64,000 nucleotides of DNA from Apium graveolens (GCF_009905375.1 NC_133647.1:139247263-139311262); one strand, 5' to 3'; counted from the first letter of the stretch, positions 10,464 to 22,103 are shown. Notes: a model not told the origin generated them from the letters alone. A program made the numbers and translations.

Positions 10464-10533
10464 GCAAATCAGAAAGTATCAAAGGTTGTGCTGCTTAAGG
10501 ATTTGCATATGGAAATTGACCAAATGAGACAAG
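10464..10533 (+). pseudogene. Captured exon resembling kinesin-5
   Basis: A 70-bp exon-like piece lies between an acceptor (TTTGTAG) and a donor-like AAG|GTTTGA. It encodes ANQKVSKVVLLKDLHMEI followed by DQMRQ, which matches what I know of the segment after the motor domain in plant kinesin-5 (the NQK...KDLY.EI.R pattern). Only this exon is clear. A further piece near 10668-10720 (DNDETCKQELTKVSERLGK) could be a downstream exon. The fragment is not part of any intact gene, and assignment is from memory of the family pattern. Confidence 0.5.
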
Positions 10534-11104
10534 GTTTGAGTGACATGAAATCCTGTATTTCCATTTTTTCTTTTGTTTTGTGATATAAGTTTCACACTTT
10601 ACAGCCTATGTATTTGAATAATATTGTTCACTCCCTGTGTTATTGTTTGATTTGCTCCTGAGAAGGCAGATAATGATGAGACTTGCAAACAAGAGTTGAC
10701 GAAAGTTTCAGAAAGGCTTGGAAAAGTTTAAGGCGAGACAAATATCTGTTTGTTTTGTTGATCAGAAGCGTGGTAGAGAAAATAGGAGCTGACATGACAA
10801 GAAGACTAGCCTGCATGAAAGGGGTTGACTTGAGTACTAGGAATATGGTTGATTTTAAACATTGAGATTTGTTGTACTTATCACCGGAATGGTTTGTTTA
10901 GAATGATAGACGTATTTGAGATAAGTTGTACACATTTAGAATTTGATGATCTTGAATTAAATTGGATAATAATGTATATGTATTGGTTGAGTTTTGATAA
11001 TCAAGTTTTTTCAGTATTGTGGTTAAAGTATTGTATAATATTCGATGTTAATATAGGGATATCAACACATGTAAAAAGGGCAATAACATCAATTCTAGAA
11101 TAAA

Positions 11105-11256
11105 CAATCGACGTCTATTTTTGAAATTAACATTGGTTATATTAAAGAAAATGATGTTAAAATAGGTTTTTAACAACGGTTACATATATATAACCGATGT
11201 CTAACCTGATATTTGACATCAAATAACCGATGTCTAAGGTGTTTTTTATAGTAGTG
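11105..11256. repeat. CACTA right subterminal repeats and terminus
   Basis: Several ACCGATGTCT and CGACGTCT-like motifs in both orientations lead up to the inverted terminus TATAGTAGTG. Copia gag sequence resumes at 11257. Confidence 0.85.
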
Positions 11257-11780
11257 GCCAAATACTACCACAAAGAAAACAAGGATTTTGTGGTTTATAA
11301 AATACTGATCTACCCCTAACATCAGACTCAGGAATAGCAGTTTTCATTTTCTTACTCCTCCTGCATGACATCAGAATCTGTCATGTTCTCATCAGTTTCA
11401 GAATCAGTATCATCATCAGGATTTGATGATGAATCATCAGTATCTGATTCTGGTAGATTGTTCTTTTTCCTTGCAACTTCAACAGACCTTTCTTTTGAAG
11501 CTTTAGCATTCACTTTCAAAGCAACTGATTTTCCTTTGCTGCTTTTCATCTCCTTCTTTTGCTGGACTTCCATGTCATGAGTTCTCAGCATGCTATAGAC
11601 TTTATCCAGAGTGATTATTTTCAAATCATACTGATGTCGTATAATTGAAGTCTGAGTCTCCCATTCTTCATTCAAGGCTCTCAGAAACTTAGTATTTGAA
11701 TCCTCTTGATCATACACCTTTCCCACCAAAGACAGATTGTTGAGCAGGGTGAGAAATCTGCCATAGATTGTGGAGACCCT
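11257..11780 (-). pseudogene. Copia gag fragment fused in frame to a pre-integrase piece
   Basis: The minus-strand ORF 12074-11352 holds two parts that do not belong together in this order. The second part (after about residue 98) is copia gag: RFLTLLNNLSLVGKVYDQED, RALNEEWETQTSIIRHQYDL, then a Lys-rich and an Asp/Ser-rich tail. A stop follows the tail, and a knuckle-like PCFLCGS is readable just before the CACTA insertion. The part belongs to the element whose pol lies at 1408-4974. Confidence 0.75.
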
Positions 11781-12120
11781 GGCTTCATATAAACTACCTT
11801 GTCTTACACCAGTCAATACAGTCTTGTCATCAGACTTGCTGACAATTTCACAATGCTCCTCATAGAAGTTGACATGGTAACCTCTGTCACAGATTTGACT
11901 TACACTTATCAGATTATGCTTGAGTCCTGCAACTAGAGCTACATTCTCAATGATGACATTTCCAACTTTGATTTTGCCATATCCCAAGATTTTTCCTAAG
12001 TTTCCATCTCCATAAGAAACGTTTGGGCCAACCTTCTCCTCAAAATCTGATAGCAGGGTTTTATAACCAGTCATATATCATGAGCATCCATTGTTCAAGA
12101 CTAGAGCATTACTCCTGTAA
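11781..12120 (-). pseudogene. Copia protease tail / GAG-pre-integrase fragment
   Basis: The first ~98 codons of the 12074-11352 ORF read as PR end and GAG-pre-integrase: VSYGDGNLGKILGYGKI, LKHNLISVSQICDRGYHV, VSKSDDKTV. The usual LVLDSGCSxHMTG motif just upstream is damaged (a stop within it). Instead of continuing to integrase, it joins gag sequence of another copia copy at about 11780. This points to recombination between two related elements. Confidence 0.75.
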
Positions 12121-12128
12121 CCCTGCAA

Positions 12129-12439
12129 TCAGTAATTTGAATCAGTAAGTGTTTTAAGGACCCAGACTTGCTTGGATCCTTTGGCCTTTTTAAGTTTGTT
12201 AACATATGCAGCAGAAGACTTTTTATCAGAGTTTATGTTAACATCCTTACTATCAGCATTTATACATGCAGAAACAGATTTTGCTTTAATTAAAGAAGGT
12301 TTCAGTTTATAATAATCATAATACAAACTGTGATACTCTTTATATGTATAAATAGAATGCCAAACACTTCCACAATGAAAAAAAGGACTCTGTGGTTTAT
12401 ATCTTACTGTTTTATTCCTAAACTTTGCTTTGGAAGAAA
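12129..12439 (-). pseudogene. Copia gag C-terminal linker, left side of gypsy A
   Basis: Minus-strand coding continues the gag whose front part lies at 40515-42607. The reading HCGSVWHSIYTYKEYHSLYY and the downstream KQVWVLKT match the second copy near 4750-4960. It is cut at the 5-bp duplication CAGTA (12440-12444) by gypsy element A, which separates the two halves by 28 kb. Confidence 0.8.
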
Positions 12440-12444
12440 CAGTA

Positions 12445-14557
12445 TGTAATAACCCCAATTTTTGAGAAATTTTGAAACCCTTATGAATAGTGTTTTTGCT
12501 GAACGAGAAAACTTTTCATGCCACGCTATGTAGGGGTTCTGTTATTGATCTTATGGGATATTATTAGTACTCTATGTGGTATATAAGTGTATGTAAAGAT
12601 CGTCAGAATCCAATTCCGAACACTTTGATTTTTCCCGGAAATCCACAAGATACGGAGAGAATTGAGTATAAGGTAACAGGATAAAAAGGATTGAAATTAA
12701 AGGATTATAGGAGAGGATCATAAAAGGAATATAATATATTGAGAAAGGTTAAGGGAACCTAAGTAATAAGATCCCGGGTATGATCCCTCAAACGATAAAC
12801 GAGAACGAAAGATAAGCGAACCGTAAAACAAATAAGTGACCAAGAGACAAGCTTGTACAAGAAGCCAGGGATTGTGACATCATCAAACCACAAGGTGTGG
12901 ACAAGTGGGAGCATAATGACATGTGCAAGGTGACACAAGCATGACATAGAAGGGAAGGAAGTGTGGTTGAATTATAACCACACAAAATCAAGGTTAATTA
13001 AGTCATTAACCAAAAACAACACAAAAATCAACCAACCAAGCAAATCATTTCATTTTCATCAAACAAAACACAAAAATATCTTCTTCCCAAGCTAGCTCTC
13101 GGCCCATTTCTTAAAATTTGAAGATCCAAGCTCCACCACTTACTATTTAGCAAGGTAATTATCTAAGCTTCCCCATGGATAGTTACATACTTCCTATAAG
13201 TTTAAGCTTCTAATTCCAAGCCAATCTTTTTCTATAAATCAAGGAAGAAGATGGTGAATAGTAACCTTCAAGAAATAACTTTAGTTTTCTTGAATTTTTA
13301 TGAAAGATTAAGGTTATACAAGCAAGGATCAAGGTTCTTTTAGGCATTCAAAGCTCTTGGGTTGTGTTAGGAAGCTTCAAGGAGGTATAAACAACTTTCA
13401 CCTTTAACTTATAGTTTGAACTTTGAGTTTTGATGAGTTTATGGATGGATTAATGTATATATAGAAATATCCATGTATGTATAGCAAGATCCATGTATGA
13501 TAGATGGTTTGGTTGGATTTGTGGTGATTTTGGATATGAATCTTGGTTAATGGTTAATGAATCTTAAGTTATGGTTAGTAGATCATGTTTGTGGTTGAAT
13601 AAGTTGGAAAACCTTGAGATTATGGACTGACTTTGCCTTGATATAAGTTGTGTTTGAGGTATTGATGATGTTTGGGTGGTTTGTAGTGAATTGGTAAAGA
13701 ATTGGAGTGGTATAAATATTGGTAATCGCGTAAACATAGCCGTCGTAACGTCCGATTTTCTTTAGACTGTTTTGTGCATAACATTAGGACCCGAGAACCC
13801 CCTGCTAGATTGTGACCACTGCCATGTTTAGATAGCTCATGTTACGAGCTTCGTTTTGATATGTAGTTCGTTCGATTCCGATTTACGGTTTAGGAGAAAC
13901 GACCGTTTCAAGTAACGGCGTTTCGCGAACGAAACTTTTTCCCTCGCCTTACTTTGAAATGTAGGTTAAAGACCAAAAAGGGTTAATTAATGCATGAAAC
14001 ATTTATGGTAAGTGTTTTAGGCAGTTGGTAAGTCACTCGCGAAGGAATCGCTTTAAAACTCGTAAAGGTTAAATTATTAAAAATGGTGGAGCCGAGGGTA
14101 CCCGAGTGACTTAAGCGAATCAGTGAGCGCAAAACAAGCGTTAGAGTCTAAGTTAGTTAAAGTATAGATTCACAAGTGACTTTGGTTTAATTCCAACTTA
14201 CTTGTTGTTTATAGGTTACCAGACTCGTCCCGAGCCATTCGTAACCCCAGTCGCTCAGGCAAGTTTTCTACCCGTTATACTGTTGTTGTGATGTAAATAT
14301 ATGTATATGCATTATCTTGTGATATTGCATGATTGTTTATATTAGCAAATGTTGCAATATATTGAAGCATGCTGCTATGGTATATATATGCATGCCTGTT
14401 TCATATTCTTTCAATATATATCTGTTGGTTCAGTTGATAATACCTATGCTAGAGGATAGTTGTATCTTGCATATACCCTTAGTATAGGGACCCAAAGGTG
14501 AAAATATTTTCTAAAACCGGGAGTCGAGGATCCCGAGTAGATTTTATATGGATATGG

Positions 14558-14589
<32 letters not shown>

Positions 14590-16524
14590 GGTTATAGTTT
14601 TCCAAACTATTAATCGAATAAGGTTTATTCGATAACTTTAAACTTCATTTTATTATTGAATATTATTTGAATATTCATTCGAAGGCTTATGACTCTTTTA
14701 TATTATTTATGAATATTATTTGAATATTCATTTGAGGATCTATGACTCCGATTATGTGCTGTAATATATTCTTTATTTTATTAAAGAATAAGGTGTAAAT
14801 AATCAAACTTATTTTCGGTTATTCAAATAAAGATAATACTTTTATATAAGTATATCTTTGGTTATTTAATATTCGTTTAAGTATAAGTTTTAAAACTTCT
14901 ACTTCAATTATTTTTATAAAGATTATTCTTTATGGGAATATTAATTAAAATAATAATATTCAGTCATTTTCTAAAATATTCTGGGGACTGATTTACTTCA
15001 TTAAATCAGCCTTACTCCAAACACTCTTTAAAGTGTTTTCGAGTCTTCAAAATGATTTTTAAAAGTCAGAGCGGATCCCAAAACTCATTTTTATATTTAA
15101 GATCTTCCTTTTAAGGGGATTTAAATACTCGCTCAAAACCTGGGGAATCCGGCTCTGTGGTGTATTTTATATTCGCAACAAGGTTGCAGATTTGGTAAAT
15201 GAATTGATTACTTGCCCAACGTTCGGGAAGTAAGCCCCTCTCATTGAGTCGGCATAAGCGACAGGCCGGGGTACGGTCTATTATTGTGTAAGTGGCTCAG
15301 TGGGAGTCCATCAAATGCATAAGTGGTTGAGTGGCAGTCCAGCATAGGTCTTAATTATGACCAGGGTGATGACCAGTGGGGAATTCGTCCATCTACTAGT
15401 AGAAAAGGTTACTTATTGGTATCTTTGCCTGATCAGCGAGATATCGGGTTTATGCCAAAATTCTTTTCCTTTCCAAAATTCATTGGATGTTTCAAACTCT
15501 GTTCATACTTTGCATAACAGAGGTTCCAGGAAATGTTTAAAGGGATATATGTATGTGGATATATATATATCGGGACTAAATAAAGTATCTCATAACTTTT
15601 TCATTCAATAATATTTCAAAGATTGAATCTATTCAAGTCTTATCTTGTGGTCTCATCAGTGGGATGAACTTTTGAAATTGATTATAACTTGAACGGTGGT
15701 AGTTCAAGTAGTATTTGGGAATGATATAAGTGTAGTGAAGTATTTGGTAACCTCATCTTTTAAACTTATATCTAATTAATAATTGTCTTATGAATGACAA
15801 AGATTTTCAGAAAAACGTTGAGACAAGGTTAGATATATGAGATCACCTTGCAACGATATTTTTTTTTATATACAGTTATACACTGGGACTTTGTGTATAT
15901 TATGCATGGAAGAGGACTTCCAATATTTTGAAAAGTATATATGTATATATACTGAATATTTTGCGACTTCATCGCATTAAGATATCGAACTTGGTTCATT
16001 TCTTTTGACCAAGACTTTCATGAGTATTATGAGTAGGCTCATATATTGTAAATCATTATACATATTATTTTGGTGGGCTTGCTGCTCACCCTTGCTTTAT
16101 TTCTTCATCACACAACAACAGTTAGGAAAAATGGCCAGACCCCAGCAGACCCAGCGCAAGCGCGTGGGAAGCGTCCCGCGTCTTCCCGTTGATGTTGTAG
16201 CTGCTATAGCTGCAGAGGTAGATCTATTGTAGATCAGACCATCTACTTTTGAGAATCAATTATGTATAATTATAACTTGTGGCAGATAATGGCAATTAAC
16301 TGTAAATTTATCAAGTAATCATTTTGGGTTGTAATAACTTTTAAATTGTGGATTCAAAGACTTGTACTTATTTAAATTTCATCTCTGAGACTATAACGGG
16401 TTGTGGTGTGTGTTAGTGTGGGGTCACAGCATAAGGTTATTTATTATTAATTAAGTGAAGTGATATTGTGGAAAGAAAGACCGTGACGACCCGGATCCCC
16501 GACCCCGGATCTGGGGGTGTTACA
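12445..16524 (+). repeat. Gypsy A 5' LTR (4080 bp)
   Basis: It starts TGTAATAACCCC and ends GGGGGTGTTACA. It contains an AT microsatellite near 14560-14590, two copies of a TATGACTC-bearing ~62-bp unit (14640-14760), and a mini-ORF at 16131-16232. The minus-strand ORFs at 12759-12991 and other frames recur only because the LTR is repeated. Confidence 0.95.
16131..16232 (+). CDS. 33-aa mini-ORF in gypsy A LTR
   Basis: ATG in a good plant context (AAAAATGGCC) opens a 33-codon frame, MARPQQTQRKRV followed by a Val/Ala-rich tail ending in a stop at 16230-16232. It lies about 40 bp after the conserved TGCTCACCC word. The same frame is kept in element B's LTRs (29024-29125 and 38976-39077) with four amino-acid changes, and a similarly placed mini-ORF occurs in the divergent LTR at 52423. 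The product is basic at its start and hydrophobic at its end. Function unknown; it could be an upstream ORF in the element's leader. Confidence 0.4.
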   Translation: MARPQQTQRKRVGSVPRLPVDVVAAIAAEVDLL

Positions 16525-16528
16525 GAAA

Positions 16529-16540
16529 TGGTATCAGAGC
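16529..16540 (+). promoter_or_regulatory. PBS of gypsy A (tRNA-iMet type)
   Basis: TGGTATCAGAGC begins 5 nt after the LTR end and matches the 3' end complement of initiator-Met tRNA, the primer used by most plant copia and chromovirus elements. Confidence 0.9.
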
Positions 16541-16561
16541 TAAGCGTTATAAACCTCAGAG

Positions 16562-16918
16562 ATGATGGGGCGTAAAGATAATAAGTTCACTAAGATAATA
16601 AGAACTCTTGCCAAGTTCATAGTCGGGCTACCTAACGTAGCACTGACAGTTAAAACCCTTATGGGAACCCTTATAAATATCGTGATAGGAGCGTAGTTCG
16701 TTATCGTATATGGTAGCGGGACTCCGAACCCTGAGGTTGAGGAGCAACATCGCGATGATATTTTATTACTAATTGGAGATCGGATTGCGGATCCGATAGA
16801 GTGTCCTAATGCAGGACCGGATGATGTTGATAGTGAGGATGTAGCGGTTGATGATGTTGTCCTAGAAGGGATAGTTATTGAGGAGGATCCCATGGAGGAT
16901 CCTGACAAGAATGAATAA
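16562..16918 (+). pseudogene. Gypsy A gag N-terminal remnant
   Basis: The frame begins MMGRKDNKFTKIIRTLAK after the PBS, meets a TAG near 16694, and continues with an acidic stretch (NPEVEEQHRDDILLL, then many Asp/Glu/Val) ending DPDKNE and TAA at 16916. This has the feel of the gag start of chromovirus-like elements, with the rest deleted. The same remnant with the same internal TAG is at 29456-29812 in element B, so the defect existed in their shared parent. The Ser/Thr-rich minus-strand ORF opposite is a shadow. Confidence 0.6.
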
Positions 16919-16969
16919 AGGACCACTGAGGAATTGATGACCATGGTTAGGGAAACTACCAGAGGTAGG

Positions 16970-17660
16970 ATTGGCCGGTCACTACCGGAGGTTCGTTCAA
17001 GTTGTAAAGATAGTAGCCCCTTTAACGCGGCTTACTCGTAAGACTGAGAAGTTCGAATGGACAGAGAAATACGAGAAAAGATTTTAACAACTGAAGCAAA
17101 GGTTGGTGGCGGCCCATATGTTGGCGTTGCCGGATGAAAAATGAGATTTTGTGATTTGTAAGTGACGCTTCGCATAAGGAATTAGGGTGCTTCTTATATA
17201 GCACAGCAAGATAATCGCGTCTGCGTCAAGACAATTAAGGAAGTATAAAATTCGATATCCCCACCCATGAGCTTGGGCTCGTGGCAATAGTTTTTCCCTA
17301 AAGATTGGAGGCACTACTTGTATGGAGAGAAGTGCAAGATTTACACAAACCATAGGAGCTCTAGTATATTTTTGCGTAGAAAGAGCTCAACATACGCCAG
17401 AGGAGGCGGTTAGAGCTAATCAAGGATTACGATTATGAGATTCTTTATCATTCGGGGGAAAGCCAATATGGTGGCTGATGCCCTTAGTAAAAAGGAGAGA
17501 CTCAAGATGATAATGCCTTTTGGAGAGTTTATAAGAGATTTTGAGAAAATGGAAATAGAAGTGAAGGTAACCGGAGCCGGTACCGAAAAGCTGTTTGAGA
17601 TTGCAATACAGCCCGAATTATTGGAAAAGATCATATTGTGCCAGAAAAAGTTATGAATGA
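16970..17660 (+). pseudogene. Gypsy A RT-end/RNase H remnant
   Basis: Just 50 bp after the gag remnant the sequence jumps to the end of RT and start of RNase H: VAPLTRLTRKTEKFEWTEKY, then a frame-broken form of the DASHKGLG motif, then GKANMVADALSKKERLKM and an acidic/hydrophobic tail to about 17656. Most of gag, the protease and the RT palm with its catalytic aspartates are missing here. Stops interrupt the frame in several places. The equivalent in B (29865-30520) has a better-preserved first part. Confidence 0.75.
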
Positions 17661-18117
17661 AGGTAGAGAGCCAACAACTAGATAAAAGATTAATATCGAG
17701 AAAGATGATAAGGGAATAATGAGGTATTCCTATAGAATTTGGGTTCCGAAAGTTCAAGAGTGTAAGGATGAGAACTTAGATGAGAGCCATAGTTGAGGAA
17801 TAAGATTTAGAGCAAACCCTGAACGCGATAGTCAGGGAGGTCGCCATCAAGATAGAAGGAACCCATGACATAATGGAGTGGAAAATGAGGATTTTAAATT
17901 AAAAGATGACCCCGATTATGGGGAGTAGGATGAAACATTTCATAATAAGGAAACAGAAAGTCGAGTAAGGAAAGGAGACCCGAGACGGTACTCCTATACG
18001 GCAATTCATAGACCTGTCTAGACAGAACTTAGACTATTATCCCCAACCACCACTTTGAGGAAACAATGCGGTAGGAAATTCTGCATGACCTTTAAGTCGT
18101 TAAGCTCTCAGAGTTCC
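17661..18117 (+). pseudogene. Gypsy A integrase N-terminal remnant and degenerate sequence
   Basis: The words GIMRYSYRIWVPKVQECKDE correspond to the start of chromovirus integrase after RNase H. Readable coding fades after about 17800, and the rest to 18117 has no frame. Confidence 0.6.
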
Positions 18118-18330
18118 AAGGAACAGGTTGACCCAGTCGAGGCAATAGCCTGGCTAAAGGAAATAGAGGAATCAGTTGAGATTCTAAATGATTGACGAAT
18201 CACAAAAGACTATTTTTATCACTTACCCTCCTAAGAGAGAGGCCACCTGCTGGTGAAAGACCAAGAAAGGCACGGAGCCAGAGGATAGAATAAACTGATT
18301 TAAGTTCAGTCAATTGTTTTCGGGAAAGTA
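18118..18330 (+). pseudogene. Gypsy A gag central remnant, out of order
   Basis: QVDPVEAIAWLKEIEESVEI resembles the central retrotransposon-gag domain (normally FxGxxDPxxAxxWLxxIE), followed by decayed text. It lies after integrase sequence instead of before the protease, so the element interior is rearranged. The copy in B is at about 31015-31230. Confidence 0.6.
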
Positions 18331-21300
18331 ATTCCCAAGGTTATGGAGATAGTGTAAAAACTTTGGAGCTAGAACAAAAGTGGATGAGTATGATGAATTA
18401 TGAATCTAAGTCGTAAAAGTGGTCAAGATTCGTTCTGAGGACACGAATCCAGAATGACGGGATGTTTGAAATCAATGCTTATATTGTGATTGGTTTGTGA
18501 AATAATGATAAGAGAAAGGAAAATAAAAAGAAACTGAAGTGGAAAGGAATATAAAGGCAATAGAGTTTGAGGAATGATAAGGGAGTTGGGTATGAGGAAA
18601 CCCTAAAGACTCATAGCAATAGAAATAGAAAAGTATGTAATCGTCAGGATGATGATGATCCACCATGAGTTAAAATTGATGGTTGAAGGCATAAGAGATA
18701 CATATATTGTACCCCCTTTAAGTTGGGAGGATTCGAGGAAACCTTGAGATAATTCGAAGGATAAATAATGAGACGCGGATAGACTGAGGAGACAAGAAAG
18801 TAAGAAATCAGGAAAAAAAAAATTTGGATGAAGGAAGTGACCTTCAATAATGTGAAATGTAAGACCGGTGGCTCGATACCCAGAAAGGGAGACGCCAGGT
18901 ATGAGAGATATCCCAACATTGAGATGACTGTGGAGATAAACAACAAAAGTAAATAAGGAATTATTAAGAAGAGGTTCACGTTGAACATGACCAATATCTT
19001 CCAGAACATCCATGTTATCGTTACCAGATTAGGCAAGAAAAGCGGATAACCGTTGTTATCTTTTGGAGGCCATTTTGATTAACCTCATTTTGTATACAGA
19101 TGTTATTGTGAAATTAGGCATTTACTATCGAGGTGGGAATGATTGAATAAGATACCCATATCAGGGATATATGACTTTATTTATCCATGGAAGGATGCTT
19201 GTACCTTTTTAAAGGTGGAATTAAGGATAGAACATCGGTAACTTAAAACGAATCCTAGGGGAATGCATAAAGGTTGGCATTTCACCCTTAATAGGGATAG
19301 TATGAGTTTTGACAGTATGAATTGGAAAGGATTAAGGTAATAATAACCTTTAAGGATCAGTGGAGAAATTCTTCAGAAGTATATAGACAATGGTTCTACT
19401 ATTAGTAAATGGTATTGTGATATGCCCTGTATCTAGGGAATACAGGAGGAACGATTGAAGGATAACCTTAGAGGTTTTATAAGGAAAAAGGTAATATTCA
19501 AAATTCTCAAGAATGGAAATGGGGATAAAGGAAATATGACGTAATTATAATGATGCCAAGTGGGGCACGTGTTAAACCACGAGAAAGTATGGATCAAACC
19601 AGTAAAGGTTGAAATTGTTCTAGGCAATTAGGACTTAAGATAAAAGATGTTCTAAGTATAGTTGAGAGTCAGTCGTGACAGTGATTAACCTCTAAAGACT
19701 GAGGCAATAACTTATGGAAAAATGGTGAATTTTTTTTTTACTCATCAGATTTTAAGGAATACATCTTCACATAAGCTGTGATTGAAATGAGGTAGAAAAT
19801 TATTTGGAGGTGGTTAAAATGACATTGACTGTAAGGAAATTGTACTATCAGGAAAGGCCAAAGAGGTGGCCGACACTTTAAAGGTAAGAGGATAATTATA
19901 GGCACTTGTGCCAAAGGAATACAGTGATGATGGTTAAAACTGTGAAGGTTGTATTATGGTTTGGAAGATTGACATTCCTTCTGATGACTGTGCAATACCC
20001 AACCGTAATAGTAGTTAGTAAAGGTTTAATTCGTGTAATCGCCATGAGCGGGCTATCTATCTCAGAAGATACTATCTTGAGATAAGCCAGGACCATAGTT
20101 CAAAAAGGACTAAACAAACCTTTGAGTTAAGTCTTCTATTGAAGGCATATGATTAAGAATGGTATTAACCTGCTATCGTTGCTTTGAGCGAAACTCTTCT
20201 GCAAATTTTATCTGCTTCATGTCATGAAAGTACGCCAGAGTTTGGAGTGTTCTTCATGAATTATGATTGGTGATTATGTTAACTCCTTAGAAGTATTTGA
20301 TACGACATGTATGGACTCCGTATGGTTAGATATTAAGACTTCATGGAAAATGAATGACTACAGTAGGTCAGTGGTGGACCATAGTAAGGCAGCAATGATT
20401 CTGCGAGTATCGAGCTGTTTACAACCGCGAGAGTTGTATTGGAATAGGTGTCGAGATTGAGTACCCCTAATCGGGTCGTGGTAGTGTATAAGTTATCATT
20501 GATAGACTAATTAAGTAGAGTATCTACCTAGTGAATTATTATTCTTTCTTATCAATAGAGAGTCGTATTATTATACGAGGAAGGTTGCGGTGCAAGCATA
20601 GAATTCTAGTAGCGATGATGTATAGAATGAGATCCCAGATTCGATTTTCGATGTCGAGGGAGTTTCAAAGGTGATTGTGTTTAAACTCGAGGAAGAGCAT
20701 GGTTCCATAGAATGATGGACGGAATAGAAATATTTAGGCATGGGAAATGCGATGCTATAATACTTGATACTGATATAAATACGTTTATGTTTTGTTCTCC
20801 TATGACAAACCTCTATAATTCAGAGGTAGGTTCCAAGCCAGATATTTTATGGCAATAAAATTTTTATGAATATACAATTCTCTTCAATTCGTTCTTTTCT
20901 CTTCTTTTCATTTCATGTAATCTGAGAAGGACAACCCTTCCAAAAGGGGAGGTATTGCCGAATGACTATCTATCTGTGTGATAGAAGCCGAGTAGGATAC
21001 CAGCTATTGTTTAATTGCTTGTCAAGTACTAAAGGTTGGCCACCTTCTGTACTAACTATGCAATATAACAAGTGTTCATGATCATAGTGATCTCTCAACA
21101 AATTCCTTTACTTCTATTTGATTGATCAAATTTTGGAAAATAGAAACAACTGAAAAAGGAGTAATAAAGTGGTGGTAGTATGCGGAATGGGAACACATTC
21201 GTGATACTAAGGTTGACGTGGTTATTAAAAGGTTATAGAACGCTAACGAGCAAAAGTATAACCAGTATAATATTAGGAACGGAAGGTAGTAGCGATTACG

Positions 21301-21689
21301 AACTGGAAAAGAATGGGTATTGAGAAGCAGAAGCTCTAATGATAAAAGCTATAATGAGAGTCTGTGCAATAGACTTGAAAGAATTTGGAATGATCACTTA
21401 ATTCGGATTGAGTTATCTTACGACAATAGATCATATGTCATTATCGAGATGTCGCCTTATGAGATCCTTGAGGGAAGATAATGTCGATCTCCCTTATGTT
21501 AGGATGAAGTTGTAGAGCGCAAGATGCTCGGACCCGCAGTAGTCCAAAGGACCAAGGATATGATAGATCTAATCAGAGGACGGCTGGTAGTAGCCCAAGA
21601 TGGACATGATAAGTATGTTGATTTGACACGAAAGGATAAAGAGTATGAAATAGGGGACCTAGTAATGTTATAGGTATCCCTTGGAAAGG
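18331..21689 (+). other. Gypsy A interior, degenerate
   Basis: About 3.3 kb without a sustained frame. It is collinear with element B at about 31231-34580, so it is retained element sequence, but no domain can be read with confidence. Short minus-strand ORFs here are chance. Confidence 0.6.
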
Positions 21690-22095
21690 ATTGATGAGGT
21701 TCGGAAAGAAAGGAAAGCTAAGTCTACAATTTGTTGGACCCTTGGATATATTAAGACGTTTGGGAAGTTAGCATATAAGCTAGCCCTAACCCCGAATATG
21801 TAGCAAGTTCATAACGTGTTCCACGTATCAATGTTAAGGAAGTGTAATTCGGATGCCAGTCAAATAGGGGCATATGAGCGCATAGATATGCAACCCGACG
21901 TAACCTATATGGAGCAACCAGGAAGGGTTATAGAGTGAAAAGGAACAAGTGCTTAGGAGAAGGATTATCAAACTAGGCAGAGTTTGGTGGTAGAACCACA
22001 ATGTGGAAAATTGACTCGAGAGTTAGAAAGTGTAATGCTAAGAAAGTATCCCCATTTGTTTTCTATCTGATTCCGGGACGGAATCCTTTTAAGGA
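21690..22095 (+). pseudogene. Gypsy A pol C-terminal remnant
   Basis: The reading LSLQFVGPLDILRR ... NVFHVSMLRKCNSD ... DVTYMEQPGRVIE is the integrase C-terminal end typical of Tekay/Del-type chromoviruses (their pattern is ..GPFEIL.R.G.. HNVFHVSMLRKY). It is frame-broken and ends just before the polypurine tract. This motif is my main reason for the chromovirus assignment. Confidence 0.7.
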
Positions 22096-22103
22096 GGGGA
22101 GAC
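22091..22103 (+). promoter_or_regulatory. Polypurine tract of gypsy A
   Basis: AAGGAGGGGAGAC abuts the 3' LTR start TGTAATAACC, the expected primer site for plus-strand DNA synthesis. Confidence 0.85.

Larger units (their letters stand above)
5015..11256. mobile_element. CACTA (En/Spm) transposon, non-autonomous, carrying foreign pieces
   Basis: The left end starts CACTACTAGAATTC and the right end finishes TATAGTAGTG, an inverted CACTAC terminus. Both subterminal zones carry many copies, in both directions, of a motif like AGACATCGGT/ACCGATGTCT (5031-5280; 5938-6175; 11105-11240), as CACTA elements do. The right edge is followed by GCC (11257-11259). GCC also stands 40 bp outside the left terminus, so the 3-bp target duplication is probably GCC with filler in between. 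No transposase (TNPD/TNPA) ORF is present. Inside are a copia LTR, a foldback MITE and exon-like pieces. It interrupts the copia gag at a Trp-His codon pair. Confidence 0.85.

Noticed and set aside
12759..12991. Minus-strand ORFs in the LTR (also 22418-22650, 25317-25656, 35265-35604)
   Set aside because: They recur only because LTRs are repeated. They lie in U3, differ in frame between subfamilies and look like chance frames.
16540..16944. Ser/Thr-rich minus-strand ORF (134 codons), repeated at 29467-29838
   Set aside because: It is the complement of the gag remnant in both gypsy elements, has low-complexity composition and no start-region signals.
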